From Anaerolinea sp. (GTDB lineage: Bacteria; Chloroflexota; Anaerolineae; Anaerolineales; Anaerolineaceae), in NCBI GenBank assembly GCA_029975055.1, contig JARKPU010000013.1, positions 558,001-622,000 on the forward strand: a DNA stretch of 64,000 bases, in the 5' to 3' direction. The position numbers were made by a program, and so were the translations under genes. Shown in pieces: positions 50,096-58,856 of the stretch. The notes below the pieces were generated by a model. That model made no database searches. It had not been told where the DNA came from and saw only the letters and a program-made list of their open reading frames with translations. How positions within the stretch are numbered: the stretch's first letter is position 1; each line of letters opens with the position of its first letter.

Positions 50096-52149
50096 ATACT
50101 CTACAGCGATTGATCGCCAATGCGACGGGCATGCAGGCTGAGGTGAATGCCCTCAAAGCGCAGGTTGCGCAGGCTGTCGAGCAGCGAGGTGACATCAACG
50201 TCGTGATGACGGATATCCTGCGCGAGAATCGCAAAAGCGCCGGAAACAGCGTGACGCCGGGGAACGCGCTGAGCGTGACGGCGTATTGGGCCTGTTTGCG
50301 CGTGCTGAGCGAGACGGTGGGAAGCCTGCCGTTGATCACCTATGAACGATTCCCGGAGGGAAAAGCTCGGGCGCCGCAGCACCGGCTATACCGGCTGCTT
50401 CACGACCAGCCGAATGAGCTGATGAGCGCGATCAGCTTCCGGGAAACGATGACGCTGCATATGGCCAGCTGGGGCAATGCTTATGCCCTGCTGATCTATG
50501 ACGACAGCGGGGAGGTGATTGAGATGTGGCCGCTGCGTCCGGACCGGGTTCTGGAAAAGCGGACAAACGGGAACCGGCGCCTCTACCATTACCAGTGGGA
50601 CAACGGGCGAATGGAATGGCTGAGCAATGACGAGGTGTGGCAGATCCCAGGGCTGGGGGGCAACGGGCTGGACGGCTACTCGATGGTGAGCCTGTTCCGG
50701 CGTTCGCTGGGGCTGGCGATGGATACGGAGGAGTTCGGGGCACGGTTTTTCTCGAACGACGCGCGGCCAGGGATCATCCTGGAGCACCCCGGAAAACTGG
50801 GGGATGCGGCATATAAAAACCTGAAGGAAACGATCGACGAGGATCATTTGGGAGTGGAGAAGAGCCACCGGCCGATGATCCTGGAAGAGGGGATGAAACT
50901 GCACGAGGTAGGCATTCCTCCAGAGGACGCGCAGTTCCTGCAGACGCGGCAGTTCCAGGTACGGGAGGTGGCGCGGATGTTCCGGATGCCGCCGCACATG
51001 ATCCAGGACCTGGAGCAGGCCACCTTCGCAAACATCGAGCACCAGGGGATCGAGTTCGTGGTGCATACGCTGCGGCCCTACCTGGTGCGCTGGGAGCAGG
51101 CGATCCAGAAAGACTTGATGACGGAGGCGGAGCGCGGGCGGTTCTACGCGGAGCACCTGGTGGACGGGCTGCTGCGCGGGGATATCAAGAGCCGTTACGA
51201 GGCTTATGCCGTGGGACGGCAGAATGGATGGCTTTCGGCCAACGATATCCGGGAACTAGAGAATATGAACCCGGTCACCGGCGGGGATGTCTACCTGGTG
51301 CCGCTGAATATGATCCCGGCGGACCAGGTGGGCAACCTGGGAATCGATAAACCGGTATCCGGAGGAAGCCCGGATACCGCCAGAAGCCTGGCCCTGTTGA
51401 CGGGTAAAGAGGCCCGGGCGCAGCGCAGCTCCATCGCAAGGCGGCGGATCGGACTGGCCTACCGGGAGGTGATCCTGGACGTGGCGGGGCGGGTGATACG
51501 TCGGGAAACGCGCGACATCGGGGAGCAGGCGCGAAAGCATTTCGCCACCCGCGACGCAAGCAGTTTCCTGATCTGGCTGGAAGAGTTCGAGCGCGAGCAC
51601 CAGGATTGGGCAGCCAGGCAGTTCTTGCCCATCTTGAATGCTTTCATGGGGCTGATCGCACGTGAGGCGGTCGAAGAAGTGGGCGTCGATCAGGAGGTTG
51701 GCGAATCGGTTGACCGCTTCAGCCGCAGTTATACGGGATCGCTGGCGCACCAGGAAGCCGGAATCAGCCAATCCAGAATGAAGGATGCACTGCAGCGGGC
51801 CGCAAGCGACGGAATGGATCCATTGGAAGCGGTGAGCGCCGAACTGGATGACTGGCGGGAAAACCGCCCAGCGGAAATCGCGGGAGAACAAAAAACGCGG
51901 GCGCAAAACGCGATCGCGAAGGTAGTCTACCAGCTGGTGGGGGTCCAGGTGCTGCGCTGGGTGAGTTCAGGCGGCAGCTGCCCATATTGTCAAAAGATGA
52001 ACGGGAAAACGGCCAGCATTACCAGAACGTTCGTGGCGGCCGGGCAGGGCGTGGAGGGCGATGAAGGGGATGCGCCCATGACCACGACTACGGACATCGG
52101 GCATCCCCCACTGCATAAGGGGTGCGATTGTTTGATCATGGCGGGCTGA
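50092..52149 (+). CDS. Portal protein fused to MuF-like head morphogenesis domain
   Basis: The 685-residue protein has a HK97-type portal in its first ~430 residues (SVTAYWACLRVLSETVGSLP; FFSNDARPGIIL; FRMPPHMIQDLEQATFANIE). It is followed by a helical region and a C-terminal domain ending WVSSGGSCPYCQKMNG and GHPPLHKGCDCLIM, the Cys/His pattern of Mu gpF-like proteins. The portal forms the DNA gate and MuF-type proteins help head assembly or carry ejected cargo. In many phages these are two genes. The frame is continuous, so this is a true fusion. Confidence 0.88.
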   Translation: MNTLQRLIANATGMQAEVNALKAQVAQAVEQRGDINVVMTDILRENRKSAGNSVTPGNALSVTAYWACLRVLSETVGSLPLITYERFPEGKARAPQHRLYRLLHDQPNELMSAISFRETMTLHMASWGNAYALLIYDDSGEVIEMWPLRPDRVLEKRTNGNRRLYHYQWDNGRMEWLSNDEVWQIPGLGGNGLDGYSMVSLFRRSLGLAMDTEEFGARFFSNDARPGIILEHPGKLGDAAYKNLKETIDEDHLGVEKSHRPMILEEGMKLHEVGIPPEDAQFLQTRQFQVREVARMFRMPPHMIQDLEQATFANIEHQGIEFVVHTLRPYLVRWEQAIQKDLMTEAERGRFYAEHLVDGLLRGDIKSRYEAYAVGRQNGWLSANDIRELENMNPVTGGDVYLVPLNMIPADQVGNLGIDKPVSGGSPDTARSLALLTGKEARAQRSSIARRRIGLAYREVILDVAGRVIRRETRDIGEQARKHFATRDASSFLIWLEEFEREHQDWAARQFLPILNAFMGLIAREAVEEVGVDQEVGESVDRFSRSYTGSLAHQEAGISQSRMKDALQRAASDGMDPLEAVSAELDDWRENRPAEIAGEQKTRAQNAIAKVVYQLVGVQVLRWVSSGGSCPYCQKMNGKTASITRTFVAAGQGVEGDEGDAPMTTTTDIGHPPLHKGCDCLIMAG

Positions 52150-52167
52150 ATCCGAGGAGAAGAGAAA

Positions 52168-52782
52168 ATGCCAGTAGAAATCGAACGAAGAAGTTTCACG
52201 GTGCGGGAGATCCGCGCGGATGATGGAGAAAACGGTCCGGTGATCACCGGTTATGCGGCGGTGTTCAACCAACCGAGCGAGGACCTGGGCGGGTTCGTGG
52301 AATTCATTGAGCCTGGGGCGTTTGCGGCCTCGCTGGGGCGGGATGACGTGCGCGCGCTGTGGAACCATAACGCGGACTACCCGCTGGGGCGGATGCGGGC
52401 GGGAACGCTGCGGCTGGACGAGGACGAAACAGGGCTGGCCTTCCGAATCAATATGCCGGATACGCAATATGCACGGGATCTGATGGTATCGATGCGACGG
52501 GGCGACGTGGACCAGATGAGTTTTGGGTTCAGCACGGTGCGAGACCGCTGGGCGCAAAACGAAAACGGTCTGGTAGTGCGCACGCTGGTCGAGGTGCAAC
52601 TTTACGATGTGTCGCCGGTGACCTATCCGGCGTACTCGCAGACGAGCGCGCAAGTGCGTTCGTCGCTGGAGGCTTTCAAGGCTGGCGCCCAGGCGGGCGC
52701 GGCCGATGCGGGTGGGAGAGCGATTACGCAGGCGCGCAACCGCAACCTCCTGCGAAGGCTTCAATTGTTAAAAATTCGGTAA
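52168..52782 (+). CDS. HK97-family prohead protease
   Basis: The 204-residue protein has GYAAVFNQPSEDLGGFVEFI, then the catalytic His in LWNHNADYPLGR near residue 66 and the Ser in VDQMSFGFSTVRD near 117. It trims the capsid scaffold domain during maturation. GAGGAGAAG precedes the ATG. It lies 29 nt before the capsid gene. Confidence 0.92.
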   Translation: MPVEIERRSFTVREIRADDGENGPVITGYAAVFNQPSEDLGGFVEFIEPGAFAASLGRDDVRALWNHNADYPLGRMRAGTLRLDEDETGLAFRINMPDTQYARDLMVSMRRGDVDQMSFGFSTVRDRWAQNENGLVVRTLVEVQLYDVSPVTYPAYSQTSAQVRSSLEAFKAGAQAGAADAGGRAITQARNRNLLRRLQLLKIR

Positions 52783-52811
52783 AAAAGCCGTAAAGGCGAA
52801 GGAGCTTTGAG

Positions 52812-54080
52812 ATGAACGCACGTGAATTACGGGCCCGACGGGCCTCTGTATTGGAACAGGCTCAGCAGCTGGTGACCGCGGCTGAGACTGAGAACCGCGA
52901 TCTGAATCAGGACGAGCAGACTCAATATGACGACCTGATCAGCGAGGCGGAAAGCCTGGAGCGCCGCTATACCCGGCTGGAAGCGCTGCCCGCCACCCTG
53001 CCACAGGGCGAGGGTGGCAACCGTAGCCGCCAGGCACCGGCGCACAACCGCACGCGACTTGGCGACAGCGAGGAACGGGCGGTGGCGCACTGGGTGCGCA
53101 CCGGCGACCTGAGCCGCGAGCTGAGCTCGATGGCGGGAGAACCCGACCAGGAAGAGCAGCGCAGCGGGGTGCGGGGCGGCGTTTTGGAACTGCGCCTGCC
53201 CTCGCGCTACGAAGAGCGCGCGGTGGTCGATTCGACGATGAACATCACCACGGCCGGAGATGGCGGAAACGCGGTGCCCACCCCGTTATTGAACCGGATC
53301 ATCACCCGCCGGGGTGAAGTGCGCCTGGCCGAGCGGCTGGGCGTGCAGCTGGTGCCGGGCGTAGGGACCACGGTGGGGGTGCCGTATGAGAGCACCGACG
53401 CGGAGCCTCTGGCGACGACCAGCGAGCAGAGCGACGCGCACGCGAATAATTACGAGCGGGACGCGGCCCAACTGGGAAAGAAATCGCTGACCCTGGTGAA
53501 GAAAACTAAGAAATTGGAGATCACCGAGGAGCTCCTGGACGACGAGGACGCCAACCTGATGGGTTTCGTGGGCGACCGGATCGGGCGGGGAATCGGGATC
53601 ACGCACAACAGCATGCTGCTGACCGAGGTGGCGGCCTACGGCACCGCGTTCAAAACCTTCGCTTCGGCCTCCGCGATTGCGGACGGCGAGGTGGAGGACA
53701 TCATCTATCACAACAGCCTGGCGTATTACCTGGACGACGGTGGGTCGCTTGGTTGGGTGATGCGGCCCCCGACGTTTGGGGTGATCAAGAAGATCAGCGG
53801 GGACCCGCGCATTTACGGCGACTCGATGCCCAACGCGGGGCGGACCCTGCTGGAATACCCGGCGTACTTCTCGAGCCAGGCGGCGGCGATCGCGGCCACA
53901 GCGAAGTCCGTGTATTTCGGGAACTGGAACTACGTGGGGATGCGCGAAGCGCCCGCGCTGCGGATCATCCGGGATATCTACTCGGTGGACGGGATGGTAG
54001 TGTTGAAATACTCCTTCCGCACGGTCTACGGCGTGCTGCAGGCCGGCGCGGTTGGGTATGGGGTGCATCCGAGCGCCTAA
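52812..54080 (+). CDS. HK97-type major capsid protein
   Basis: The 422-residue protein begins with a delta-domain coiled coil (QAQQLVTAAETENRDLNQDE) of about 130 residues that the prohead protease should remove, then the capsid fold (NAVPTPLLNRIITRRGEVRL; VGTTVGVPYESTDAEPLATT; LEITEELLDDEDANLMGFVG). Its C-terminus has KYSFRTVYGVLQAGAVGYG. Length is typical for HK97 gp5-like proteins with scaffold included. Confidence 0.92.
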   Translation: MNARELRARRASVLEQAQQLVTAAETENRDLNQDEQTQYDDLISEAESLERRYTRLEALPATLPQGEGGNRSRQAPAHNRTRLGDSEERAVAHWVRTGDLSRELSSMAGEPDQEEQRSGVRGGVLELRLPSRYEERAVVDSTMNITTAGDGGNAVPTPLLNRIITRRGEVRLAERLGVQLVPGVGTTVGVPYESTDAEPLATTSEQSDAHANNYERDAAQLGKKSLTLVKKTKKLEITEELLDDEDANLMGFVGDRIGRGIGITHNSMLLTEVAAYGTAFKTFASASAIADGEVEDIIYHNSLAYYLDDGGSLGWVMRPPTFGVIKKISGDPRIYGDSMPNAGRTLLEYPAYFSSQAAAIAATAKSVYFGNWNYVGMREAPALRIIRDIYSVDGMVVLKYSFRTVYGVLQAGAVGYGVHPSA

Positions 54081-54083
54081 GGG

Positions 54084-54115
54084 CGAGTGTTGAGTGATGA
54101 GTGAAGAGTGAGGAG
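54084..54115 (+). repeat. GAGTGATGAG-type simple repeat
   Basis: GAGTG occurs several times in a short gap after the capsid stop (GTGTTGAGTGATGAGTGAAG). Such spacers recur in some large environmental genomes. It also provides the GAGGAG that serves the next gene. Confidence 0.5.
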
Positions 54116-54122
54116 AGGCCGG

Positions 54123-54821
54123 ATGGTTAAGGATGTGATGGTGTTTACGCCGGTTTTGCGGCTGGAGTCTGAGACCGTCCGGTCTCTCTTCGCTCAGGAG
54201 TTCGAGGGGGCGGTGAGCTTCCTGATGCAGCGGGATAACCCGAGCGGGAATCCGTATGCGGACCACCTGCACCAATACCAGCGCGGGCGGGAGATGTTCC
54301 TGGCGGGCACGTATGACGCGATGCTGATCGTGGAGAGCGACATCATCCTGCCGGTGGATGCGCTTAAACGCCTGGCGGCGCTGGACTGCGACGTGGCGTA
54401 TGGCTGCTACGTGTACCGGGATGGGCGGGTAGTGAACCTGCTCGAGGAGTATGCGCCGGACGGCGGGCCGGGGCCCAAGAAGGTGAAGATCCAGATGCCC
54501 GGCCAGGGGACGCGGGCGAACCCGGGCGAGAGCCTGAGCGTGCGTCACCTGTGGAAGGCGGCGCAAAAACTGGGCGTAATCGAGGTCAGCGGCAGCGGTC
54601 TGGGATGTGTACTGATCCGGAGGGAGGTGATCCAAAAGGTTCCGTTCGAGGAAAAGTACACCAGGAACAACCAGGGGTTTTTCGATTTCCCGTGGACGTG
54701 CGCGGTGCATGAAGCGGGCTACCGGATGATGGCGGATACGGAGGTGCAATGCGGGCACGTGGACCGGGATGGGACGGAGTTGTGGCTGGCGAGGAGCCTA
54801 CGCGGAGAAAAGAAGCCGTGA
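54123..54821 (+). CDS. Phage glycosyltransferase-like protein 1 (GT-A)
   Basis: The 232-residue protein looks like a family-2-type GT-A domain: VMVFTPVLRLESETVRSLFA, then YDAMLIVESDIILPVDALKR with an acidic metal-site motif. VAYGCYVYRDGR and SGSGLGCVLIRREV follow. It would move a sugar from a nucleotide donor. ATG 54123 is preferred to ATG 54108, which falls in the ribosome-binding region. It lies between capsid and connector genes with two more such genes. Confidence 0.75.
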   Translation: MVKDVMVFTPVLRLESETVRSLFAQEFEGAVSFLMQRDNPSGNPYADHLHQYQRGREMFLAGTYDAMLIVESDIILPVDALKRLAALDCDVAYGCYVYRDGRVVNLLEEYAPDGGPGPKKVKIQMPGQGTRANPGESLSVRHLWKAAQKLGVIEVSGSGLGCVLIRREVIQKVPFEEKYTRNNQGFFDFPWTCAVHEAGYRMMADTEVQCGHVDRDGTELWLARSLRGEKKP

Positions 54822-55609
54822 CTTTCATGACGTTTTACACCCCGACCTATATGCGGCCGAGTTATCTGGCCGTGTGCAGGAAATCCGTGCAGGAGCAGAC
54901 GTGCAGGGATTTTCAGCACATGGTCATCGTGGATGACGCGGGAATCGGGGTGGATGGGATGTTCGCGGACATCGAGCGACACGCGGCGAACATGCGCGGG
55001 GAGTACGTGTTCATCCTGGCGGACGACGACCGGCTGATGGGTCCCGGCTGCCTGGAGAACCTGAAAGCGGCGGTGGAAGGGTTGAAGAAGCCGCCGGTGG
55101 TGATCGTGAAAAACCATAAATGGGGGAAGATCTTCCCGCTGGACTGGGAGGCGGAACCCAGGCTGACGCGGATCGACACAGGCAATTTCGTGATCCGGGC
55201 AGATGTGTTCCAGGAGAACGTGGGGAATTTCGGGCGGCGGTACGAGGGCGATTTCGATTTCATCCGCTGCCTGTGGGACCAGGGCTACGAATTTGCCTGG
55301 ATCGATTTGCTCTTCTCGGCGATGCAGGTGGGCGGGAAGGGCAGGACGGAGAAAGAAATCATGCAAGAGATGGGCCCGATGAAGGTGAAGATCTTGAGAA
55401 GTTTTTCAACCCTGCGGGGCAATTACCGCAAGGGGCAGGTAGTGGAGATGCCGCCAACGGCGGATTGGGTGCGGGCGGGGTTTGCGGAACCAATGGAAGG
55501 GGCTGTTAGCGGTCAGCTTTCAGCAGTCAGCCAGAAAGGTGTTTCCACGGAAACGCTTAAGCCGGCCGAACGGGCGGTGGGGCGCGGCGGAAAGAGGACA
55601 AAGCAGTGA
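54818..55609 (+). CDS. Phage glycosyltransferase-like protein 2 (GT-A, family 2)
   Basis: The roughly 263-residue protein has MTFYTPTYMRPSYLAVCRKS, HMVIVDDAG and FILADDDRLMGPG, the Asp cluster that binds metal and nucleotide sugar. GDFDFIRCLWDQGYEFAWID is the acceptor-side helix. The GTG at 54818 overlaps the previous stop, and ATG 54827 is an alternative. The last ~35 residues (SGQLSAVSQ and after) come from a short dispersed repeat and look like an added tail. Confidence 0.78.
   Translation: MTFMTFYTPTYMRPSYLAVCRKSVQEQTCRDFQHMVIVDDAGIGVDGMFADIERHAANMRGEYVFILADDDRLMGPGCLENLKAAVEGLKKPPVVIVKNHKWGKIFPLDWEAEPRLTRIDTGNFVIRADVFQENVGNFGRRYEGDFDFIRCLWDQGYEFAWIDLLFSAMQVGGKGRTEKEIMQEMGPMKVKILRSFSTLRGNYRKGQVVEMPPTADWVRAGFAEPMEGAVSGQLSAVSQKGVSTETLKPAERAVGRGGKRTKQ
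55503..55531 (+). repeat. CAGC/GTCAGC-type dispersed repeat, copy in glycosyltransferase 2
   Basis: TTAGCGGTCAGCTTTCAGCA continues into GTCAGCCAG. A related block is at 55971-56000 in the next gene. Both are read in frame as extra residues, as if a small mobile repeat spread inside these genes. Confidence 0.5.
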
Positions 55610-56559
55610 AGTTCTTCCTGGAGGACCACCAGGGGAAAGGGCGGCCTTACGCGGAGGCGCTGATCGACGCCGGGTGGACCCGGGCGGAGAGTTACGGCGA
55701 CCCCGGGGTGGACGTAGGGCTGTTCGATCACGATATCGGCGACGCGAGCGGGAAAACGACGCGCGCCGGTGCGCTCTTTTTGCATGAGCGCGGCGCGGCG
55801 GTGATGATCTACCCCCACGCGGCGCGGCCGATGCTGCAGTGGGATGGGATGTACCCGGTGTGGCCACATACACGGCTTAACCTGCTGATCGCGGAGGGAC
55901 ACCGGGAGGTGATGGAGGTCTATGGGTACCCGCTGCCGATGGCGGTGAGCGGGTGGGCGCTCTGTAAGCTCTCAGCATTCGGCTGTCAGCGGTCAGCCAG
56001 AGAAGAAGGGCAGTTGATCAAGGTGCTGTTCGGGCCGATCCACCCGACGCGGAATGGTTTCCTGCACCCGATCGACCGGGCGATCAATACGATGGTCTAT
56101 CACAAGCTGCTAGACACCCCGGGGATCAAACTCACCGTGCGGCATGTAATGAGCCTAGAGCGAAACGGTCTATGGGGAGAGCCAGGTGTCAATTATGTGC
56201 TGGGCAACCCAAACGGAAGCACGGATGAGATTGACCAGGCGGATGTAGTAGTGGGACACCAGACCTTCGCTTATCTGGCCGCGGCGCGCGGGAAGCCGCT
56301 GATCATGTTCGGTGACGACATCCGGTCGCACAGCGGCAACTCGATGGGCAATATGAAATGGGCGGCGCATTACGAGGCTTATCGGGAGCTGATGCGCTAC
56401 CCGCTGGAGGTCGAGTCGGCGCGGAACGGGACGGAGCTGCGGGACCTGATCGAACGGGCGATGGCCGACGATGTGGGTAAGCAATGGCGCGAGCGGTTCA
56501 TCGGTCGGCAGATGGATCCATGCGAGCTCGTAAATCTGATCGAAAGGAACCTATCATGA
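55606..56559 (+). CDS. Phage glycosyltransferase-like protein 3 (GT-B-like)
   Basis: The 317-residue protein shows two Rossmann-like halves: MKFFLEDHQGKGRPYAEALI, then VMIYPHAARP, and after about residue 135 LIKVLFGPIHPTRNGFLHP, DQADVVVGHQTFAYLAAARG and KPLIMFGDDI. These suit a GT-B or CDP-glycerol-transferase-like fold. A repeat-derived segment (LSAFGCQRSAREE) lies between the halves. The GTG overlaps the previous stop. Confidence 0.6.
   Translation: MKFFLEDHQGKGRPYAEALIDAGWTRAESYGDPGVDVGLFDHDIGDASGKTTRAGALFLHERGAAVMIYPHAARPMLQWDGMYPVWPHTRLNLLIAEGHREVMEVYGYPLPMAVSGWALCKLSAFGCQRSAREEGQLIKVLFGPIHPTRNGFLHPIDRAINTMVYHKLLDTPGIKLTVRHVMSLERNGLWGEPGVNYVLGNPNGSTDEIDQADVVVGHQTFAYLAAARGKPLIMFGDDIRSHSGNSMGNMKWAAHYEAYRELMRYPLEVESARNGTELRDLIERAMADDVGKQWRERFIGRQMDPCELVNLIERNLS
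55971..56000 (+). repeat. CAGC/GTCAGC-type dispersed repeat, copy in glycosyltransferase 3
   Basis: CTCAGCATTCGGCTGTCAGC followed by GGTCAGCCAG matches the block at 55503-55531 in pattern. It is inserted in frame between two domains. Confidence 0.5.
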
Positions 56560-57149
56560 TTCCTGGAACCTTGAAATTGATCACGGAACCGACGACCGAG
56601 CCGGTGACGCTGGCCGAAGCGAAAAGCCACCTGCGGGTGGTGACGAGCGCGGATGATGCGGATATCACGCGCTACATCACGGCGGCGCGCGAGCAGGTGG
56701 AGCTGATCACGCGGCGGGCGCTGGTGACGCAGACGTGGGAGCTGGTGCTGCAGGCCTTCCCAGCGACCGACACGATCAAACTCCCTAAAGCGCCGCTGCA
56801 GAGCGTGACGTCGATCAAATACACCCTGCTGGATGGAACGGTGAACACGTTCGACGCGAGCAACTACCTGGTGGACACGGTCAGCCAGCCGGGACGGATC
56901 CGGCTGCGTTACGACAAGGCCTGGCCGGGCGACGAGCTGCAGGAGATCAACGGGGTGGTGATCCGGTTCGTGGCGGGGTACGGCCTGGCGGCGGCGGTCC
57001 CGATGTGGGCGAAACAGGCGATCCTGCTGTACGTGGGCGATTTTTATGAGAATCGCGAGGATACGCTGATCGCGCAGGGCGTGACCAGCGTGCCGCTGCC
57101 CAACGGGGTGGAGAGCCTGATCTATGGGCGGCGGGCGGACTGGTTTTAA
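56556..57149 (+). CDS. Head-tail connector protein (gp6-like)
   Basis: The 197-residue protein starts MIPGTLKLITEPTTEPVTLA and has EAKSHLRVVTSADDADITRY, the helical start of HK97 gp6 and phi3626-type connectors, then a C-terminal half with WAKQAILLYVGDFYENRED. It forms the ring below the portal. The ATG overlaps the upstream stop. Confidence 0.88.
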   Translation: MIPGTLKLITEPTTEPVTLAEAKSHLRVVTSADDADITRYITAAREQVELITRRALVTQTWELVLQAFPATDTIKLPKAPLQSVTSIKYTLLDGTVNTFDASNYLVDTVSQPGRIRLRYDKAWPGDELQEINGVVIRFVAGYGLAAAVPMWAKQAILLYVGDFYENREDTLIAQGVTSVPLPNGVESLIYGRRADWF

Positions 57150-57152
57150 CAC

Positions 57153-57482
57153 ATGAGAGCCGGACAACTGCACGAGCGAGTGGATATCCAATATAAGACC
57201 GTCACGCAGAACGAGTACGGCGAGGAGGTGATCGTGTGGGCTGTTCACGCGGCGAGCGTGCCGGCGGACATCTATCCGCTACGGGGCGAGGAACTGCTGA
57301 TCGCGCGGCAGGCCGAGGCCTTCGCGGACGTGCGCATCCGCATCCGCTACCTGGACACGGTGCAGCCGAGCATGCGGGTGGTATGGGGAACTCACATCTA
57401 TGAGATCGTGGCGCCGCCGATCCAGGTGGGGATGCGCCGGCGAGAAACACAGCTGATGTGCCGGGAGGAAGTCAATGCGTAA
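57153..57482 (+). CDS. Head closure protein (SPP1 gp16 / HK97 gp9-like)
   Basis: The 109-residue protein opens MRAGQLHERVDIQYKTVTQN, the standard start of the small beta-barrel head-closure family, and has VPADIYPLRGEELLIARQAE. It plugs the connector until DNA release. It overlaps the next gene by 8 nt. Confidence 0.88.
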   Translation: MRAGQLHERVDIQYKTVTQNEYGEEVIVWAVHAASVPADIYPLRGEELLIARQAEAFADVRIRIRYLDTVQPSMRVVWGTHIYEIVAPPIQVGMRRRETQLMCREEVNA

Positions 57483-57948
57483 AAACTCGGTCAAAGTGAA
57501 AATGACCGGCGATCAGGAGCTGAAGGAAAAGCTGCGGCGGATGGGGCAGGCGGTGGTGCGGATCAACCGGGAAGCGGCGGAGGCCGGGGCGAAGGTGATC
57601 CTGACGGCGGCGCTGCTGAATGCACCCGGGCCGCACCTGGAGATGGAGACGGTGAAGGCGGACGAGAACCAGGCGGAGGTGAACATCGGGCCAGATAAAG
57701 AGCACTGGTACTACCAGTTCATCGAGACGGGCGCGACGTCGCACGAGATCGGCCCCAAGAACCGCAAAGCGCTGGCTTTCCCCGGACGGGACGGGGAGGT
57801 GGTGACCAAGAAGTTGAAACACCCAGGGATTGCGGCGGAGCCTTTCCTGCGGCCAGCGATGCAGAACCACCAGGACCAGGCGACGGACGCGGCCGGGGAT
57901 ACGTTCCGGGCGGAGATCGACAAATACGTGGAGAGCGCGAGTGAATAA
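57475..57948 (+). CDS. HK97 gp10-family tail completion protein
   Basis: The 157-residue protein has VKVKMTGDQELKEKLRRMGQ, then YYQFIETGATSHEIGPKNRK and PFLRPAMQNHQDQATDAAGD. These are the motifs of the gp10/minor-tail family at the head-tail joint. The position after head closure matches the HK97 order. Confidence 0.88.
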   Translation: MRKNSVKVKMTGDQELKEKLRRMGQAVVRINREAAEAGAKVILTAALLNAPGPHLEMETVKADENQAEVNIGPDKEHWYYQFIETGATSHEIGPKNRKALAFPGRDGEVVTKKLKHPGIAAEPFLRPAMQNHQDQATDAAGDTFRAEIDKYVESASE

Positions 57949-57963
57949 GAGGATTGGAGGCAT

Positions 57964-58356
57964 ATGAGCGCTGAGACGGCGTTAGTTGAACTGCTGACGA
58001 GCGACCCAACGGTGGCGGCGCTGGTGGGCGGGCGGATCTACCCGAACATGATCCCGCAGGACGCGGCGCTGCCGGCGATCGCCTACCAGGTGCTGAGTTC
58101 GGAGAAGGGCTACACCCACGGCGGGCCGAACGCCGGCAAGAACCCTTACGTACAGTTGACGATCGAGGGAAGCAGTTACGCCAGCACGATGGCGGTATGC
58201 GCGGCGTGCGAGGCACGGCTTTCCGGATATCGAGGCTTGATGGGAGGCGAGCACTTCGAGGCGATCTTCCTGGAAAACGAGTTCGATGGTTTTAACCTGG
58301 AGCCCGCAGTACATACGAGGCGACAGGACTACAGATTACGGTTCAAGGAGAGTTAA
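57964..58356 (+). CDS. DUF3168-family tail completion protein
   Basis: The 130-residue protein has MSAETALVELLTSDPTVAAL, GGRIYPNMIPQDAALPAIAY and VQLTIEGSSYASTMAVC, a good match to the DUF3168 tail terminator group that caps the tail tube. GGAGG precedes the ATG. It fits the conserved order. Confidence 0.85.
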   Translation: MSAETALVELLTSDPTVAALVGGRIYPNMIPQDAALPAIAYQVLSSEKGYTHGGPNAGKNPYVQLTIEGSSYASTMAVCAACEARLSGYRGLMGGEHFEAIFLENEFDGFNLEPAVHTRRQDYRLRFKES

Positions 58357-58357
58357 G

Positions 58358-58849
58358 ATGACCGATCAGATCGGCGGCGGGTACGCCGCATTTGGGACGA
58401 TCCTGGCCTATGGGGACGGCGAGGCAGTCGAGGAATTCACCGCGGTGGCGTGGGTGAAGGATATTTCGGGGCCTTCGATCAGCCGGGAGACGATCGAGAC
58501 GACCAACCACCAGAGCCCCAATCGGATGGCGCAGTTCGTGGCTTCGCTTTCGGACGGCGGGGAGGTGACATTCGATGTGAACCTCAACCCGGGGGACGCG
58601 ACGCACGACGCCACCACCGGGCTGTTCGCGATGCTGAGCGAGACGCAGCCGCGGCATTGGCGGCTGATCTTCCCGATCGAAAGCGTGACACCGGGGCAGT
58701 ATTACGGCTACGCCTTCCCGGCGCTGGTGAGCGGGTTCCAACCCGGCGCGCCGGTGAAGGACGTGCTGAACGCGTCGATCACGCTGAAAGTGGCGGGGGC
58801 AGTGACCCAGGGAGCCTACACGGTCGACGACATCTACGGGCTGAGTTGA
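58358..58849 (+). CDS. Major tail tube protein
   Basis: The 163-residue protein has VAWVKDISGPSISRETIETT, FDVNLNPGDATHDATTG and HWRLIFPIESVTPGQYYGYA, the beta-rich form of lambda gpV/TP901-type tail tube subunits. The stretch FPALVSGFQPGAPVKDVLNA is also typical. AAGGAG lies before the ATG at 58358, one base after the previous stop. Confidence 0.85.
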   Translation: MTDQIGGGYAAFGTILAYGDGEAVEEFTAVAWVKDISGPSISRETIETTNHQSPNRMAQFVASLSDGGEVTFDVNLNPGDATHDATTGLFAMLSETQPRHWRLIFPIESVTPGQYYGYAFPALVSGFQPGAPVKDVLNASITLKVAGAVTQGAYTVDDIYGLS

Positions 58850-58856
58850 GGCGGAG

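Noticed and set aside
53286..54758. 490-codon open frame on the minus strand
   Set aside because: It covers the capsid and glycosyltransferase genes in antisense and is His/Arg/Pro-rich with no motif.
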